A model generated the notes under the pieces. That model searched no databases and was not told the DNA's origin. It saw only the letters and a program-made list of their open reading frames with translations. The position numbers and the translations under genes were made by a program. Below, one piece after another: positions 1 to 7,203 of a DNA stretch of 64,000 nucleotides; the first letter of the stretch is position 1, and each line of letters begins with the position of its first letter. Source of the DNA: Pseudoxanthomonas broegbernensis (GTDB lineage Bacteria > Pseudomonadota > Gammaproteobacteria > Xanthomonadales > Xanthomonadaceae); the NCBI RefSeq assembly GCF_014202435.1, contig NZ_JACHGU010000002.1, positions 62,001 through 126,000 of the forward strand, given 5' to 3'.

Positions 1-310
1 CGGTGGAGACGCGGCCGGGGACCAGCGCGCTGAGCATCGCGCCCACGCCCACGGTGAGGCGGTCGGCGACCTCGTCGACGACGGCCTTGTCGCCCGCGCC
101 GGCCTGGGCGTGCGCCCAGGCCAGTTCGCGCTCGATCAGCTCGGCGTACACCGGGAGCACCAGCGCTTTCTTCACCAGGGTCGGGTTGGTGGTGCAATCG
201 ACCGGCTTGAGGCGCTTGATGGCGTCGAAGTCGCCGGTGTCGGCGACGACGACGGACATCTGGCGCAGTTGCTGGAGCCGGGAGGGAGAAGCGGAAGAAG
301 TGGCGGTCAT
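1..310 (-). CDS. tal: Transaldolase, N-terminal part (cut by window start)
   Basis: This reverse-strand frame opens with ATG at 308-310 and runs off the left edge, giving 103 residues. Transaldolase moves a dihydroxyacetone unit between sugar phosphates in the non-oxidative pentose phosphate pathway, in the cytoplasm. Visible family features are [12 protein letters not shown] near residue 21 and the CTTNPTL motif near residue 39, both in the positions expected for TalA/TalB-type enzymes; the part ends in LVPGRVST. The Schiff-base lysine lies beyond the window, so activity cannot be judged. The gene diverges from pyk, with 253 bases between them, and its upstream side carries a TAGGAT -10-like hexamer at 351-356. 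No clear ribosome binding site is seen. Identification by motif is strong. Confidence 0.9.
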   Translation of the reverse strand, partial: MTATSSASPSRLQQLRQMSVVVADTGDFDAIKRLKPVDCTTNPTLVKKALVLPVYAELIERELAWAHAQAGAGDKAVVDEVADRLTVGVGAMLSALVPGRVST

Positions 311-563
311 TGGATTTCGGCTTGAGAATGCGTGGGAAGACGACCTTTCCATCCTAGCCTGTGCAGGGACGGCATGGCCGGCGGCTGGGCATCGGCGGCG
401 GTTGTGTTTGCAACTATTCCGATGCGTGCACCGACGCATATGGGGGCGGTAACCGCTCCGCACAAGTCCGGCGCGCCGCGGCGGCATGCGCGACGGGCGA
501 TGACAGCGCTGCCGTCGCGAGAGGCGATGTGGTAGTTTTCCCTGCCTTTTCGGGAAGCCCTTC
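311..563. promoter_or_regulatory. Divergent tal/pyk control region with a 6-bp inverted repeat
   Basis: This 253-base stretch between the divergent transaldolase and pyruvate kinase genes must hold both promoters. I see ATGCGT (422-427) and its complement ACGCAT (434-439) separated by six bases, a possible regulator site. A TAGGAT hexamer on the minus strand (351-356) is a -10 candidate for tal. TAGTTT at 532-537 is a weak -10 candidate for pyk. No good -35 element is evident for either. Small open frames here have poor third-position G+C and are not called as genes. Confidence 0.35.
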
Positions 564-2027
564 ATGACCAACCGCCGTCGCACCAAGATCCTCGCCACCC
601 TCGGACCGGCCACCGATTCGCCGGGCGTGCTGGAGGCGCTGCTGCGCGCCGGCGTGAACGTGGTCCGCCTGAACTTCTCCCATGGCGATCCCTCCGGCCA
701 GGCCAAGCGCGCCGCCGACGTGCGTGCCGCCGCGCAGCGGGCGGGCGTGGAGGTCGGCATCCTGGCCGACCTGCCCGGCCCGAAGATCCGCATCGAGCGT
801 TTCGCCCAGGGCAAGGTGGCGCTGAAGGCGGGCGACCGCTTCGACCTAGTGGCCGACGTCAATGCCCCGGCCGGCGACGCCACCCAGGTCGGCGTGAGCT
901 ACCTGGGCCTGCCCGGCGACGTGAGGGCGGGCGACGTGCTGCTGCTGGACGACGGCCTGATGCAGTTGAAGGTGGTGGAGGTTCAGGGCGAGCGCATCGT
1001 CAACACCGTGCTCAACGACGGCGTGCTGTCCGACCGCAAGGGCCTGAACAAGCAGGGCGGCGGCCTGTCCCTGGGCGCGCTGACCGAGCGCGACAAGGAA
1101 CTGATCGGCATCGTCGCCAAGATCGGCGTGGACTTCATCGCCGTGTCCTTTTGCCGCAACGCGCAGGACATGCACGACGCCCGCGAGGTCGCCCGCTCGC
1201 ACGGCTGCGATGCCGCGCTGGTGTCCAAGATCGAGCGCACCGAGGCGATCGAGAACCTGGTGGAGATCGTCGAGGCTTCCGACGTGGTGATGGTCGCCCG
1301 CGGCGACCTGGGCGTGGAGATCGGCGACGCCGAGCTGCCTGGCCTGCAGAAGAAGATCATCCGCGAGTCGCTGGTGCAGAACAAGGTGGTGATCACCGCC
1401 ACCCAGATGCTGCAGTCCATGGTGGAAAGCCCGATCCCGACCCGCGCCGAGGTGCTGGACGTGGCCAACGCGGTGATCGACGGCACCGACGCGGTGATGC
1501 TGTCGGCCGAGACCGCCGCCGGCGCCTACCCGGTCAAGGCGGTGGAGGCGATGGCCCGCATCTGCCTGGGCGCCGAGCGCCAGTTCCAGACCCAGACCGA
1601 CTTCGGCAAGGCCCAGCGCAACCTGGAGCGCGCCGACCAGGCCATCGCCATGGCGACCATGTTCCTGTCCGAGCACATCGGCGTGCGCGCGATCGTGGCC
1701 ATGACCGAGTCCGGCGGCACCGCGCGCTACCTGTCGCGCTTCCGTGCCAAGTCGCCGATCTACGCCATCACCCGCCACGACGGCGCCCGCCGGCAGATGG
1801 CGCTGATGCGCGACGTGTTCCCGATCGGCTTCGACAGCCGCGGCCTGACCCCGCGCGAGGCCGCGCGGGGCAGCATCCGCCTGCTGGTCGACGCCGGCAT
1901 GCTGGCCGCCGGCGACCGGGTGGTGTTCACCAGCGGCGAGCACATGGAGACCCACGGCGCGACCAACACCTTGCGCCTGCTGGAAGTGGGCTCCGACGGC
2001 CGCGCCAGCGGGCTGGGCGACCTGTGA
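564..2027 (+). CDS. pyk: Pyruvate kinase
   Basis: This 487-residue cytoplasmic enzyme makes pyruvate and ATP from phosphoenolpyruvate and ADP, the last step of glycolysis. The N-terminus has [14 protein letters not shown] and [11 protein letters not shown], typical of the family. The metal and phosphate site is seen in SKIERTEA and in [13 protein letters not shown] (from residue 243), followed by [10 protein letters not shown] (from residue 277) and [14 protein letters not shown]. The wording of these motifs is closer to E. coli PykA than PykF. The ATG at 564 has GGGAAG a few bases upstream. It is followed by fba after 111 bases, so the two form a glycolytic pair read in the same direction. 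Length is normal for the family. Confidence 0.97.
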   Translation: MTNRRRTKILATLGPATDSPGVLEALLRAGVNVVRLNFSHGDPSGQAKRAADVRAAAQRAGVEVGILADLPGPKIRIERFAQGKVALKAGDRFDLVADVNAPAGDATQVGVSYLGLPGDVRAGDVLLLDDGLMQLKVVEVQGERIVNTVLNDGVLSDRKGLNKQGGGLSLGALTERDKELIGIVAKIGVDFIAVSFCRNAQDMHDAREVARSHGCDAALVSKIERTEAIENLVEIVEASDVVMVARGDLGVEIGDAELPGLQKKIIRESLVQNKVVITATQMLQSMVESPIPTRAEVLDVANAVIDGTDAVMLSAETAAGAYPVKAVEAMARICLGAERQFQTQTDFGKAQRNLERADQAIAMATMFLSEHIGVRAIVAMTESGGTARYLSRFRAKSPIYAITRHDGARRQMALMRDVFPIGFDSRGLTPREAARGSIRLLVDAGMLAAGDRVVFTSGEHMETHGATNTLRLLEVGSDGRASGLGDL

Positions 2028-2099
2028 CCGCGGGGCCGGCGCCCGCCAGGCGCCGGCCCGCCGATAGGGCCGGGGGGAATGGCGGGACAGCGCTGCGGC

Positions 2100-2105
2100 T
2101 ATAAT
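2100..2105 (+). promoter_or_regulatory. Consensus -10 element for fba
   Basis: A perfect TATAAT lies 33 bases upstream of the fba ATG, in the 111-base gap after pyk. The -35 region 17 bases upstream (about 2077-2082) does not resemble TTGACA. The spacing fits a short leader with AGGA just before the start codon. Confidence 0.55.
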
Positions 2106-2138
2106 CGCGGCCCTTCCCCCGCCGTGCAGGACCCCCCC

Positions 2139-3146
2139 ATGAGCATCGAGCAGCTCGCCGAAACCGCCCAGGCCATGGTCGCCCCGGGCAAGGGCATCAT
2201 CGCGATCGACGAATCCACCGGCACCATCGGCAAGCGCTTCGCCGCCGTCGGCATCGAGAGCACCGAGGAACACCGCCGCGCCTACCGCGAGCTGCTGCTC
2301 ACCGCGCCCAGGCTGTCCGAGCACATCTCCGGCGCGATCCTGTACGACGAGACCCTGCGCCAGTCCACCAAGGACGGCGTGCCCTTCGCCAAGTACATGG
2401 CCCAGCAGGGCATGATCCCGGGCATCAAGGTGGACAAGGGCACCGCCGCGCTGGCCGGCTTCCCCGGCGAGCTGGTCACCGAGGGCCTGGACGGCCTGCG
2501 CGCGCGCCTGGAGGAGTACTACCGGCTCGGCGCGCGCTTCGCCAAGTGGCGCGCGGTGATCAACATCGGCGAGGACATCCCCACCGGCACCTGCATCGAG
2601 GCCAACGCCCATGCCCTGGCCCGCTACGCGGCGCTGTGCCAGGAGCAGGGCCTGGTGCCGATGGTCGAGCCGGAGGTGCTGATGGACGGCGACCACGACA
2701 TCGAGACCGGCTATGAGGTCACCGAGGCGGTGCTGCGCTCGCTGTTCGCCGCCCTGTACGAGCAGAACGTGCTGCTGGAAGGCACCATCCTGAAGACCTC
2801 GATGGTGGTCTCCGGCAAGGACTGCGAGGAGCAGGCCGACATCCAGGAAGTGGCCGAGTCCACCCTGATGTGCCTGAAGAGCACGGTGCCGGCGATCCTG
2901 CCGGGGATCGTGTTCCTGTCCGGCGGGCAGAGCGACGAGCTGGCCACCGCGCACCTGGACGCGATGAACCGCCTCGGCCCCAACCCGTGGCCGCTCAGCT
3001 TCTCTTACGGCCGTGCCATGCAGCAGGCGGCGATGAAGCTGTGGTCGCAGGACATGGCCGGCAACTACAAGAAGGCCCAGGACACGGTGCTGGCGCGCGC
3101 GCGCGCCAACGGCCTGGCCTCGCTCGGCCAGTGGCAGGGCGACTGA
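2139..3146 (+). CDS. fba: Class I fructose-bisphosphate aldolase
   Basis: This 335-residue aldolase cleaves fructose 1,6-bisphosphate to dihydroxyacetone phosphate and glyceraldehyde 3-phosphate through a Schiff base. It belongs to the eukaryote-like class I family: KGIIAIDESTGTIGKRF stands near residue 21 and the Schiff-base lysine is K219 in EGTILKTSMVVSGKD. The frame is open 20 codons further upstream, but that part contains the TATAAT promoter element, and the ATG at 2139 has AGGA eight bases before it, so I start here. Many gammaproteobacteria use the zinc-dependent class II enzyme; a class I gene beside pyk is what I would expect of Xanthomonadaceae. A terminator hairpin follows at 3180. 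Confidence 0.96.
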   Translation: MSIEQLAETAQAMVAPGKGIIAIDESTGTIGKRFAAVGIESTEEHRRAYRELLLTAPRLSEHISGAILYDETLRQSTKDGVPFAKYMAQQGMIPGIKVDKGTAALAGFPGELVTEGLDGLRARLEEYYRLGARFAKWRAVINIGEDIPTGTCIEANAHALARYAALCQEQGLVPMVEPEVLMDGDHDIETGYEVTEAVLRSLFAALYEQNVLLEGTILKTSMVVSGKDCEEQADIQEVAESTLMCLKSTVPAILPGIVFLSGGQSDELATAHLDAMNRLGPNPWPLSFSYGRAMQQAAMKLWSQDMAGNYKKAQDTVLARARANGLASLGQWQGD

Positions 3147-3179
3147 GCCGCATCGTTTCGCCTTGTTGCGTGGACCTGG

Positions 3180-3207
3180 ACGCCGGCCTTGTGCCGGCGT
3201 TCTTGTT
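3180..3207 (+). terminator. Rho-independent terminator of fba
   Basis: An 8-bp stem, ACGCCGGC paired with GCCGGCGT around the loop CTTGT, is followed by TCTTGTT. It sits 34 bases after the fba stop codon and is a standard intrinsic terminator. Confidence 0.8.
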
Positions 3208-3276
3208 GTGGGGCGGCCTGGAGGCGAGGATATCCGGCTCCGAAGGCGGCCCGGGAAGGCTCGGCCCCGGCCGGGC

Positions 3277-3383
3277 CGCCGATGGCCGGGGGACTCGCTC
3301 CTCCCTCGATCGGGGCTTCCTGCCCCGACTCGGGCGCGCGTCATCCATGGCGCACTTGTTCCCCGAGCCCCCGGCCATCGGCG
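3277..3383. repeat. Long inverted repeat with nested hairpin
   Basis: The left arm at 3277-3297 pairs with the right arm at 3364-3383 over 20 base pairs with one bulged A. The core of the left arm is CGCCGATGGCCGGGGG. Inside the 66-base spacer, TCGGGGC (3310-3316) pairs with GCCCCGA (3322-3328). The result is a closed, branched foldback of about 107 bases with no gene in it. Confidence 0.65.
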
Positions 3384-3463
3384 TCTCGTGTGCGTGGAGA
3401 GGGCTTCGTGGATCATTGTGAGAAAAGCGCGCGCGTTTCCTGCCCCGAGCGCGTTGCGTGAGA

Positions 3464-3532
3464 CCTGGATCGTCATCCCCCGCAGGGCCGGGCTTCGTCC
3501 ATGAAAGTTGCGGGGACGATCTTCTGTCCAGG
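3464..3532. repeat. Second foldback element
   Basis: CCTGGA at 3464-3469 pairs with TCCAGG at 3527-3532. Inside them GATCGT then CCCCGCA on the left pairs with TGCGGGG then ACGATC on the right, with a three-base bulge (CAT) on the left side and a five-base bulge on the right. It forms a long imperfect stem-loop, about 80 bases from the first foldback. Confidence 0.55.
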
Positions 3533-3680
3533 CCCTCGCCGTTGGCCGACGAACGCAGCCGATGTTCCATCTCGGCCGCCCGCGTGTGTCGCCTTGGCCG
3601 TTACGCACGGATGCTTCCGTCCGCTCCGGAGTCGGCCAAGCAGATTTTCCACCAAGCCGACTTCCCGCCAAGCCGGTTCT

Positions 3681-3716
3681 TCCAGGGTTGAATCCCTGGA
3701 GACGGCGGTCGCCGTC
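3681..3716. terminator. Paired hairpins downstream of tonB (minus-strand reading)
   Basis: TCCAGGG/CCCTGGA (3681-3700, six-base loop) is immediately followed by GACGGCG/CGCCGTC (3701-3716, very tight loop). They lie 34-69 bases past the tonB stop codon when read on the minus strand. No T-run follows, so termination is inferred from position and stem strength only. Confidence 0.4.
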
Positions 3717-3749
3717 AAGCCGGCTCCCGACCCGGGGGGCGTGAAGGCG

Positions 3750-4613
3750 CTATTCGGTCCGCAACTGCCCGCCAGGCACGAACACCCAGGTGCGGGTGAC
3801 GTGCAGGATGTCGACCCGGTCGCCGCCATCGGGCAGGGGCGGGAACGGCTCGGCCAGCAGCACGATCCGCTCGGCCGCCGCGTCCAGCATCGGGGTGCCG
3901 CTGGAACGCAGGATGCGGGTGCTTTCCACCGTGCCGTCGCGGCGCACGCCCACGCTGATCACCACCTGGCCGCCGAGCCTGCGCCGGCGGATCTCGTCCG
4001 GGTAGTTGAGGTTGCCGACCCGCTCGGCCCGGTCCACCCAGGCGCGCAGGTAGTTGGCGTAGGCGTACTCGCGGGTGCTGGCGGAGACGAACTTGCGGGT
4101 GGGCCGCTTGGCGTAGAGTTCCGAGCGCAGGTAGACCTCCGCGGCCAGCCGGGCCATCTCCGCGTCGCGCGCGGCGCGCACCGGGCTGACCGGTGCCGGC
4201 TCCGGCTCGGCCTGGGTCGTCGGCACGACGTCCTCGCCGCGCCGGCTGGCCACGATGCGGGCCTGCGGGGGCGGCGACTCGACCGCCGCGCGGCGCTGCT
4301 CGGGCAGCGGCGCCAGCCCGGGCTCGGCCAGCGGGATGGTCCCGGCCTGGGTGTCGCGGGGGCGCTGCGCGACCTCGTGTTCGCCGCCGCCGCGGTTGTT
4401 GGCCTGGGCCAGGAAGTCGGCCTGCTCGGGCGTGAGCGGGGTCCGGGTGTGGCTGAAGATCACGTCCAGCGTGGGTACCAGCGGCGCCTCGTCGTCCAGG
4501 ACGAAGCCCAGGCCCAGGATCGCGATGCCGTGCACCAGCAGCGACAGCACCAGGGTGGCGGTCAGGCGCTGCTGCTCGCCGATCTGCGGCGGGGCGCCAG
4601 CCGCGGCGTTCAT
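3750..4613 (-). CDS. tonB: TonB family energy transducer
   Basis: This 287-residue inner-membrane protein would pass energy from the proton gradient to outer-membrane TonB-dependent receptors, working with ExbB and ExbD (not in this window). One membrane segment lies at about residues 17-39 (LTATLVLSLLVHGIAILGLG). A variable, weakly proline-rich periplasmic middle follows, then the C-terminal TonB domain with YPDEIRRRRLGGQVVISVGV and FPPLP near the end. The start codon overlaps the stop of gshB by four bases (ATGA), so the two are translated together. The classical long Pro-Glu/Pro-Lys spacer is not present, so the reach across the periplasm may differ from E. coli TonB. Confidence 0.88.
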   Translation of the reverse strand: MNAAAGAPPQIGEQQRLTATLVLSLLVHGIAILGLGFVLDDEAPLVPTLDVIFSHTRTPLTPEQADFLAQANNRGGGEHEVAQRPRDTQAGTIPLAEPGLAPLPEQRRAAVESPPPQARIVASRRGEDVVPTTQAEPEPAPVSPVRAARDAEMARLAAEVYLRSELYAKRPTRKFVSASTREYAYANYLRAWVDRAERVGNLNYPDEIRRRRLGGQVVISVGVRRDGTVESTRILRSSGTPMLDAAAERIVLLAEPFPPLPDGGDRVDILHVTRTWVFVPGGQLRTE

Positions 4614-5590
4614 GCCCGGCCGTCGGTCCCGTTCGAGCCGGTGATGGCCGGGCCGGCCTCGATCGCGTCGAACAGCATCCCGGCGATGTTCAGGCCGAAC
4701 TGCGCGTCCAGTTCGCGCACGCAGGTGGGGCTGGTGACGTTGACCTCGGTCAGCCAGTCGCCGATCACGTCCAGGCCGACGAAGCGCATGCCGCGGCGCT
4801 TCATCTCCGGCCCGACCTGGGCGGCGATCCAGCGGTCGCGCTCGCTCAGCGGGCGGCCCTCGCCACGGCCGCCGGCGGCCAGGTTGCCGCGGAAGTCGTC
4901 GCCCTGCGGGACCCGCGCCAGGCAGTAGTCCACCGGGGTGCCGTCGATCAGCAGGATGCGCTTGTCGCCCAGGGCGATTTCCGGCAGCCAGCGCTGGGCC
5001 AGGGCCAGCTTGCGCCCCGACTCGGTCAGCGTCTCCAGGATCACGTTGAGGTTGGGGTCGCCGGCCTGGCTGAGGAAGATCGAGCGCCCGCCCATGCCGT
5101 CCAGCGGCTTGAGCACCACCCTGCCGTGCTCGGCGGCGAAGGCCTTCAGCTCGGCCGGGTCGCGGCTGATCCGGCTCGGCGGGCAGCACTGCGGGAACAG
5201 CAGCGCCGCCAGCTTCTCGTTGAAGTCGCGCAGGCCCTGCGGGTCGTTGACCACCTGCGCGCCGGCCCGCCGCGCCAGGTCCAGGATGTGGGTGTCGTAG
5301 AGATACTCGCCGTCGAACGGCGGGTCCTTGCGCATCAGCACGAGCTGGCCGGGGCCGAAGGCCAGTTCGCCCCAGTCGCCCAGCCGGTACCAGCCGGCCT
5401 TGTCGTCGCTCACCGTCAGCGGCGCCACCCGGGCCAGGGCGCGGCCGTCGCGCAGCGACAGCCCGCCGGGGCGCACGTAGTGCAGGCGGTGGCCGCGGCG
5501 CTGGGCCTCCAGCAGCATGGCGAAGGTGGTGTCCTTGGCGATCTTGATCGACCCGATAGGGTCCATCACCACGATGACGTCCAGAGGCAT
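4610..5590 (-). CDS. gshB: Glutathione synthetase
   Basis: This 326-residue ATP-grasp enzyme joins gamma-glutamylcysteine and glycine, the last step of glutathione synthesis, in the cytoplasm. The N-terminus MPLDVIVVMDPIGSIKIAKD is characteristic. The ATP-grasp body includes VVLKPLDGMGGRSIF and the C-terminal NVTSPTCVREL, where the metal-binding asparagine of the family lies. Length is slightly above the 316 residues of E. coli GshB. It is the first gene of a two-gene unit with tonB and diverges from the pilG operon, with 252 bases between them. gshA is not in the window. Confidence 0.96.
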   Translation of the reverse strand: MPLDVIVVMDPIGSIKIAKDTTFAMLLEAQRRGHRLHYVRPGGLSLRDGRALARVAPLTVSDDKAGWYRLGDWGELAFGPGQLVLMRKDPPFDGEYLYDTHILDLARRAGAQVVNDPQGLRDFNEKLAALLFPQCCPPSRISRDPAELKAFAAEHGRVVLKPLDGMGGRSIFLSQAGDPNLNVILETLTESGRKLALAQRWLPEIALGDKRILLIDGTPVDYCLARVPQGDDFRGNLAAGGRGEGRPLSERDRWIAAQVGPEMKRRGMRFVGLDVIGDWLTEVNVTSPTCVRELDAQFGLNIAGMLFDAIEAGPAITGSNGTDGRA

Positions 5591-5754
5591 GGCGCGGGTG
5601 CGGCGTGCGGGGGAAGGCCGAAGATGGTAGCCGATCCGGACACCCGGCCCGGCCCGGGGCCGCCGCGAGGCGGGTCGCGATGCCGGCGCCCGCCCGCGGC
5701 GACGGGGACCGCCGCGGGCGACCCGGCCGGGCCGCCGCCGCCGCGAAGCCGGGC

Positions 5755-5785
5755 TTGACAGTCCGTGGCCGTACTGGGATATAGA
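5755..5785 (+). promoter_or_regulatory. Promoter of the pilG-chp operon
   Basis: A perfect -35 hexamer TTGACA (5755-5760) is followed by a -10 region reading GATATAGAT. GATATA begins at 5778 with a 17-base spacer, and TATAGA begins at 5780 with 19. The pilG start lies about 60 bases downstream. This is the clearest sigma-70 promoter in the window. Confidence 0.75.
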
Positions 5786-5842
5786 TCGACAACGTAGCGA
5801 CGCCGGAGTGATGATGCGCCGCGCGCAAGGGGAATTTGGGTA

Positions 5843-6244
5843 ATGACAGACAACACGGCCCCGAACGGGGAATTGGGCGGCTTGCGGGTCATGGTGATCG
5901 ACGACTCCAAGACCATCCGCCGTACCGCAGAGACCCTGCTCAAGCGCGAGGGCTGCGAGGTCGTCACCGCCAGCGACGGCTTCGAGGCGCTGGCCAAGAT
6001 CGCCGACCAGCAGCCGCAGATCATCTTCGTCGACATCATGATGCCGCGCCTGGACGGCTACCAGACCTGCGCGCTGATCAAGGGCAACCAGAAGTTCAAG
6101 TCCACGCCGGTGATCATGCTCTCGTCCAAGGACGGGCTGTTCGACAAGGCCCGCGGCCGCATCGTCGGCTCCGAGCAGTACCTGACCAAGCCTTTCACCC
6201 GCGAGGAACTGCTGGGCGCCATCCGTACGTACGTCAACGCCTGA
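5843..6244 (+). CDS. pilG: Twitching motility response regulator PilG
   Basis: This is a 133-residue single-domain receiver (CheY-like) protein. The acidic pocket is in VMVIDDSKTIRR, the phosphorylation site is D64 in IIFVDIMMP, and the conserved lysine is K116 in YLTKPF. In the Pil-Chp pathway PilG is phosphorylated by ChpA and promotes pilus extension through the pilus motors and cAMP signalling, as worked out in Pseudomonas aeruginosa. It is the first gene of a long operon, 60 bases downstream of a strong promoter, and is followed by pilH after 18 bases. The N-terminal extension before the receiver is short, as in other PilG proteins. Confidence 0.93.
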   Translation: MTDNTAPNGELGGLRVMVIDDSKTIRRTAETLLKREGCEVVTASDGFEALAKIADQQPQIIFVDIMMPRLDGYQTCALIKGNQKFKSTPVIMLSSKDGLFDKARGRIVGSEQYLTKPFTREELLGAIRTYVNA

Positions 6245-6262
6245 CCGGGGGGCAGGCAATCC

Positions 6263-6628
6263 ATGGCTCGAATCCTGCTGATCGAAGATTCGCCGACCGA
6301 CCGTGCCGTCTTCACGCAGTGGCTGCAGCGTGCGGGCCACGACGTCGTGTTCGCGTCCAATGCCGAGGACGGCCTGGACATCGCGCGCAAGCAACTGCCC
6401 GACCTGGTGCTGATGGACGTGGTCCTGCCCGGGATGAGCGGGTTCCAGGCCACGCGCGCGCTCAGCCGTGACGCGGCCACCAGCAAGATCCCGGTGCTGA
6501 TCGTCAGCACCAAGAGCATGGAGACCGACCGCGCCTGGGGCATGCGCCAGGGCGCGGTCGACTACGTGGTCAAGCCGCCGCGCGAGGAAGACCTCATGGC
6601 GCGGATCAACCAGTTGGTGGCCGGCTGA
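6263..6628 (+). CDS. pilH: Twitching motility response regulator PilH
   Basis: A second single-domain receiver of 121 residues. The sequence shows ILLIEDSPTDR at the N-terminus, phospho-acceptor D52 in LVLMDVVLPGMSGFQ, and YVVKPP for the lysine loop. In Pseudomonas PilH opposes PilG, acting as a phosphate sink or promoting retraction. Its stop codon overlaps the start of pilI (TGATG), pointing to translational coupling. Assignment as PilH rather than another CheY rests on its position between pilG and pilI, which is the conserved order. Confidence 0.92.
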   Translation: MARILLIEDSPTDRAVFTQWLQRAGHDVVFASNAEDGLDIARKQLPDLVLMDVVLPGMSGFQATRALSRDAATSKIPVLIVSTKSMETDRAWGMRQGAVDYVVKPPREEDLMARINQLVAG

Positions 6629-7158
6629 TGCGTACCCCGTTCGACATCCTCTCCGACTACGAGCAGCGCAGCCTGGCCCACGTGGTCCAGTTGCCGGCGC
6701 GCGAGCTGGGCGCCGACACCTGGCGCGGGGTCGGCTACCGGGTGGGCAAGCGCCGCCTGGTGTCGGCGTTCGGCGAGGTGGTCGAGATCCTGCCGATGCC
6801 GCCGGTCACCCCGGTGCCCGGCGCGCAGCCGTGGCTGCTGGGCATCGGCAACCTGCGCGGCAACCTGTTCCCCGTGGTCGACCTGAAGCTGTTCCTGGAG
6901 GGCGAGCGCACCGTGCTGCACGAGGGCCAGCGCGTGCTGGTCATGCGCCAGCAGGGCGGCGACGTGGCCCTGGCCATCGACGAACTCTACGGCCAGCGCG
7001 GCTTCGACCAGGAGCAGGCGGCCGACCCGGCGCCGCTGGCGCAGGGCCGCTACGCCCATTTCATCGACCGCGCCTTCCACAGCGACGACGTCGACTGGGG
7101 CGTGTTCTCGCTTTCGCGGCTGGCCCGCACTCCCGAATTCAGGCAGGCGGCGGCCTAG
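6628..7158 (+). CDS. pilI: CheW-like coupling protein PilI
   Basis: This 176-residue CheW-domain protein should link the receptor PilJ to the kinase ChpA at the membrane-bound array. The CheW fold is recognisable in VSAFGEVVEILPMP, in WLLGIGNLRGNLFPVVDLKLFL, the most conserved CheW segment, and in QRVLVMRQQGGDVALAID. It starts on the last base of the pilH stop codon. A 45-base gap separates it from pilJ, with only a weak ribosome binding site there. Confidence 0.92.
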   Translation: MRTPFDILSDYEQRSLAHVVQLPARELGADTWRGVGYRVGKRRLVSAFGEVVEILPMPPVTPVPGAQPWLLGIGNLRGNLFPVVDLKLFLEGERTVLHEGQRVLVMRQQGGDVALAIDELYGQRGFDQEQAADPAPLAQGRYAHFIDRAFHSDDVDWGVFSLSRLARTPEFRQAAA

Positions 7159-7203
7159 CGGCGAGCCGTTCCTGTTCCCGTTACCGATCGAGGCAGAAGA
7201 CGC

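Larger units (their letters stand above)
3208..3749. other. Gene-free, hairpin-rich intergenic block between convergent fba and tonB
   Basis: About 540 bases carry no convincing gene: the open frames here have low G+C at third codon positions and no recognisable protein. The stretch holds several inverted repeats: a 20-bp paired outer stem (3277-3297 with 3364-3383) enclosing a 7-bp hairpin, a second long imperfect stem (3464-3532), and two tight hairpins close to the tonB 3' end (3681-3700 and 3701-3716). Two degenerate copies of a CCRCCAAGCCG-type unit lie at 3649-3664 and 3665-3680. Part of this may terminate tonB transcription coming from the right. The rest is unexplained and could be a structured RNA or decayed repeat elements. 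Confidence 0.5.

Noticed and set aside
3163-3504. Frames of 90-118 codons in the fba-tonB gap
   Set aside because: Third codon positions are not G/C-biased as in the rest of the window, and the stretch is built of inverted repeats.
846-3671. Very long antisense open frame opposite pyk and fba (over 900 codons)
   Set aside because: In very G+C-rich DNA stop codons are rare in the frame antisense to a real gene. Its translation is rich in His, Arg, Gly and Ala with no domain, and pyk and fba on the other strand are unmistakable.
3750-5828. A single 692-codon frame covering gshB and tonB
   Set aside because: Its first two thirds are an Arg/Pro-rich wrong-frame reading of gshB. The real genes are gshB (4610-5590) and tonB (3750-4613) with an ATGA overlap.
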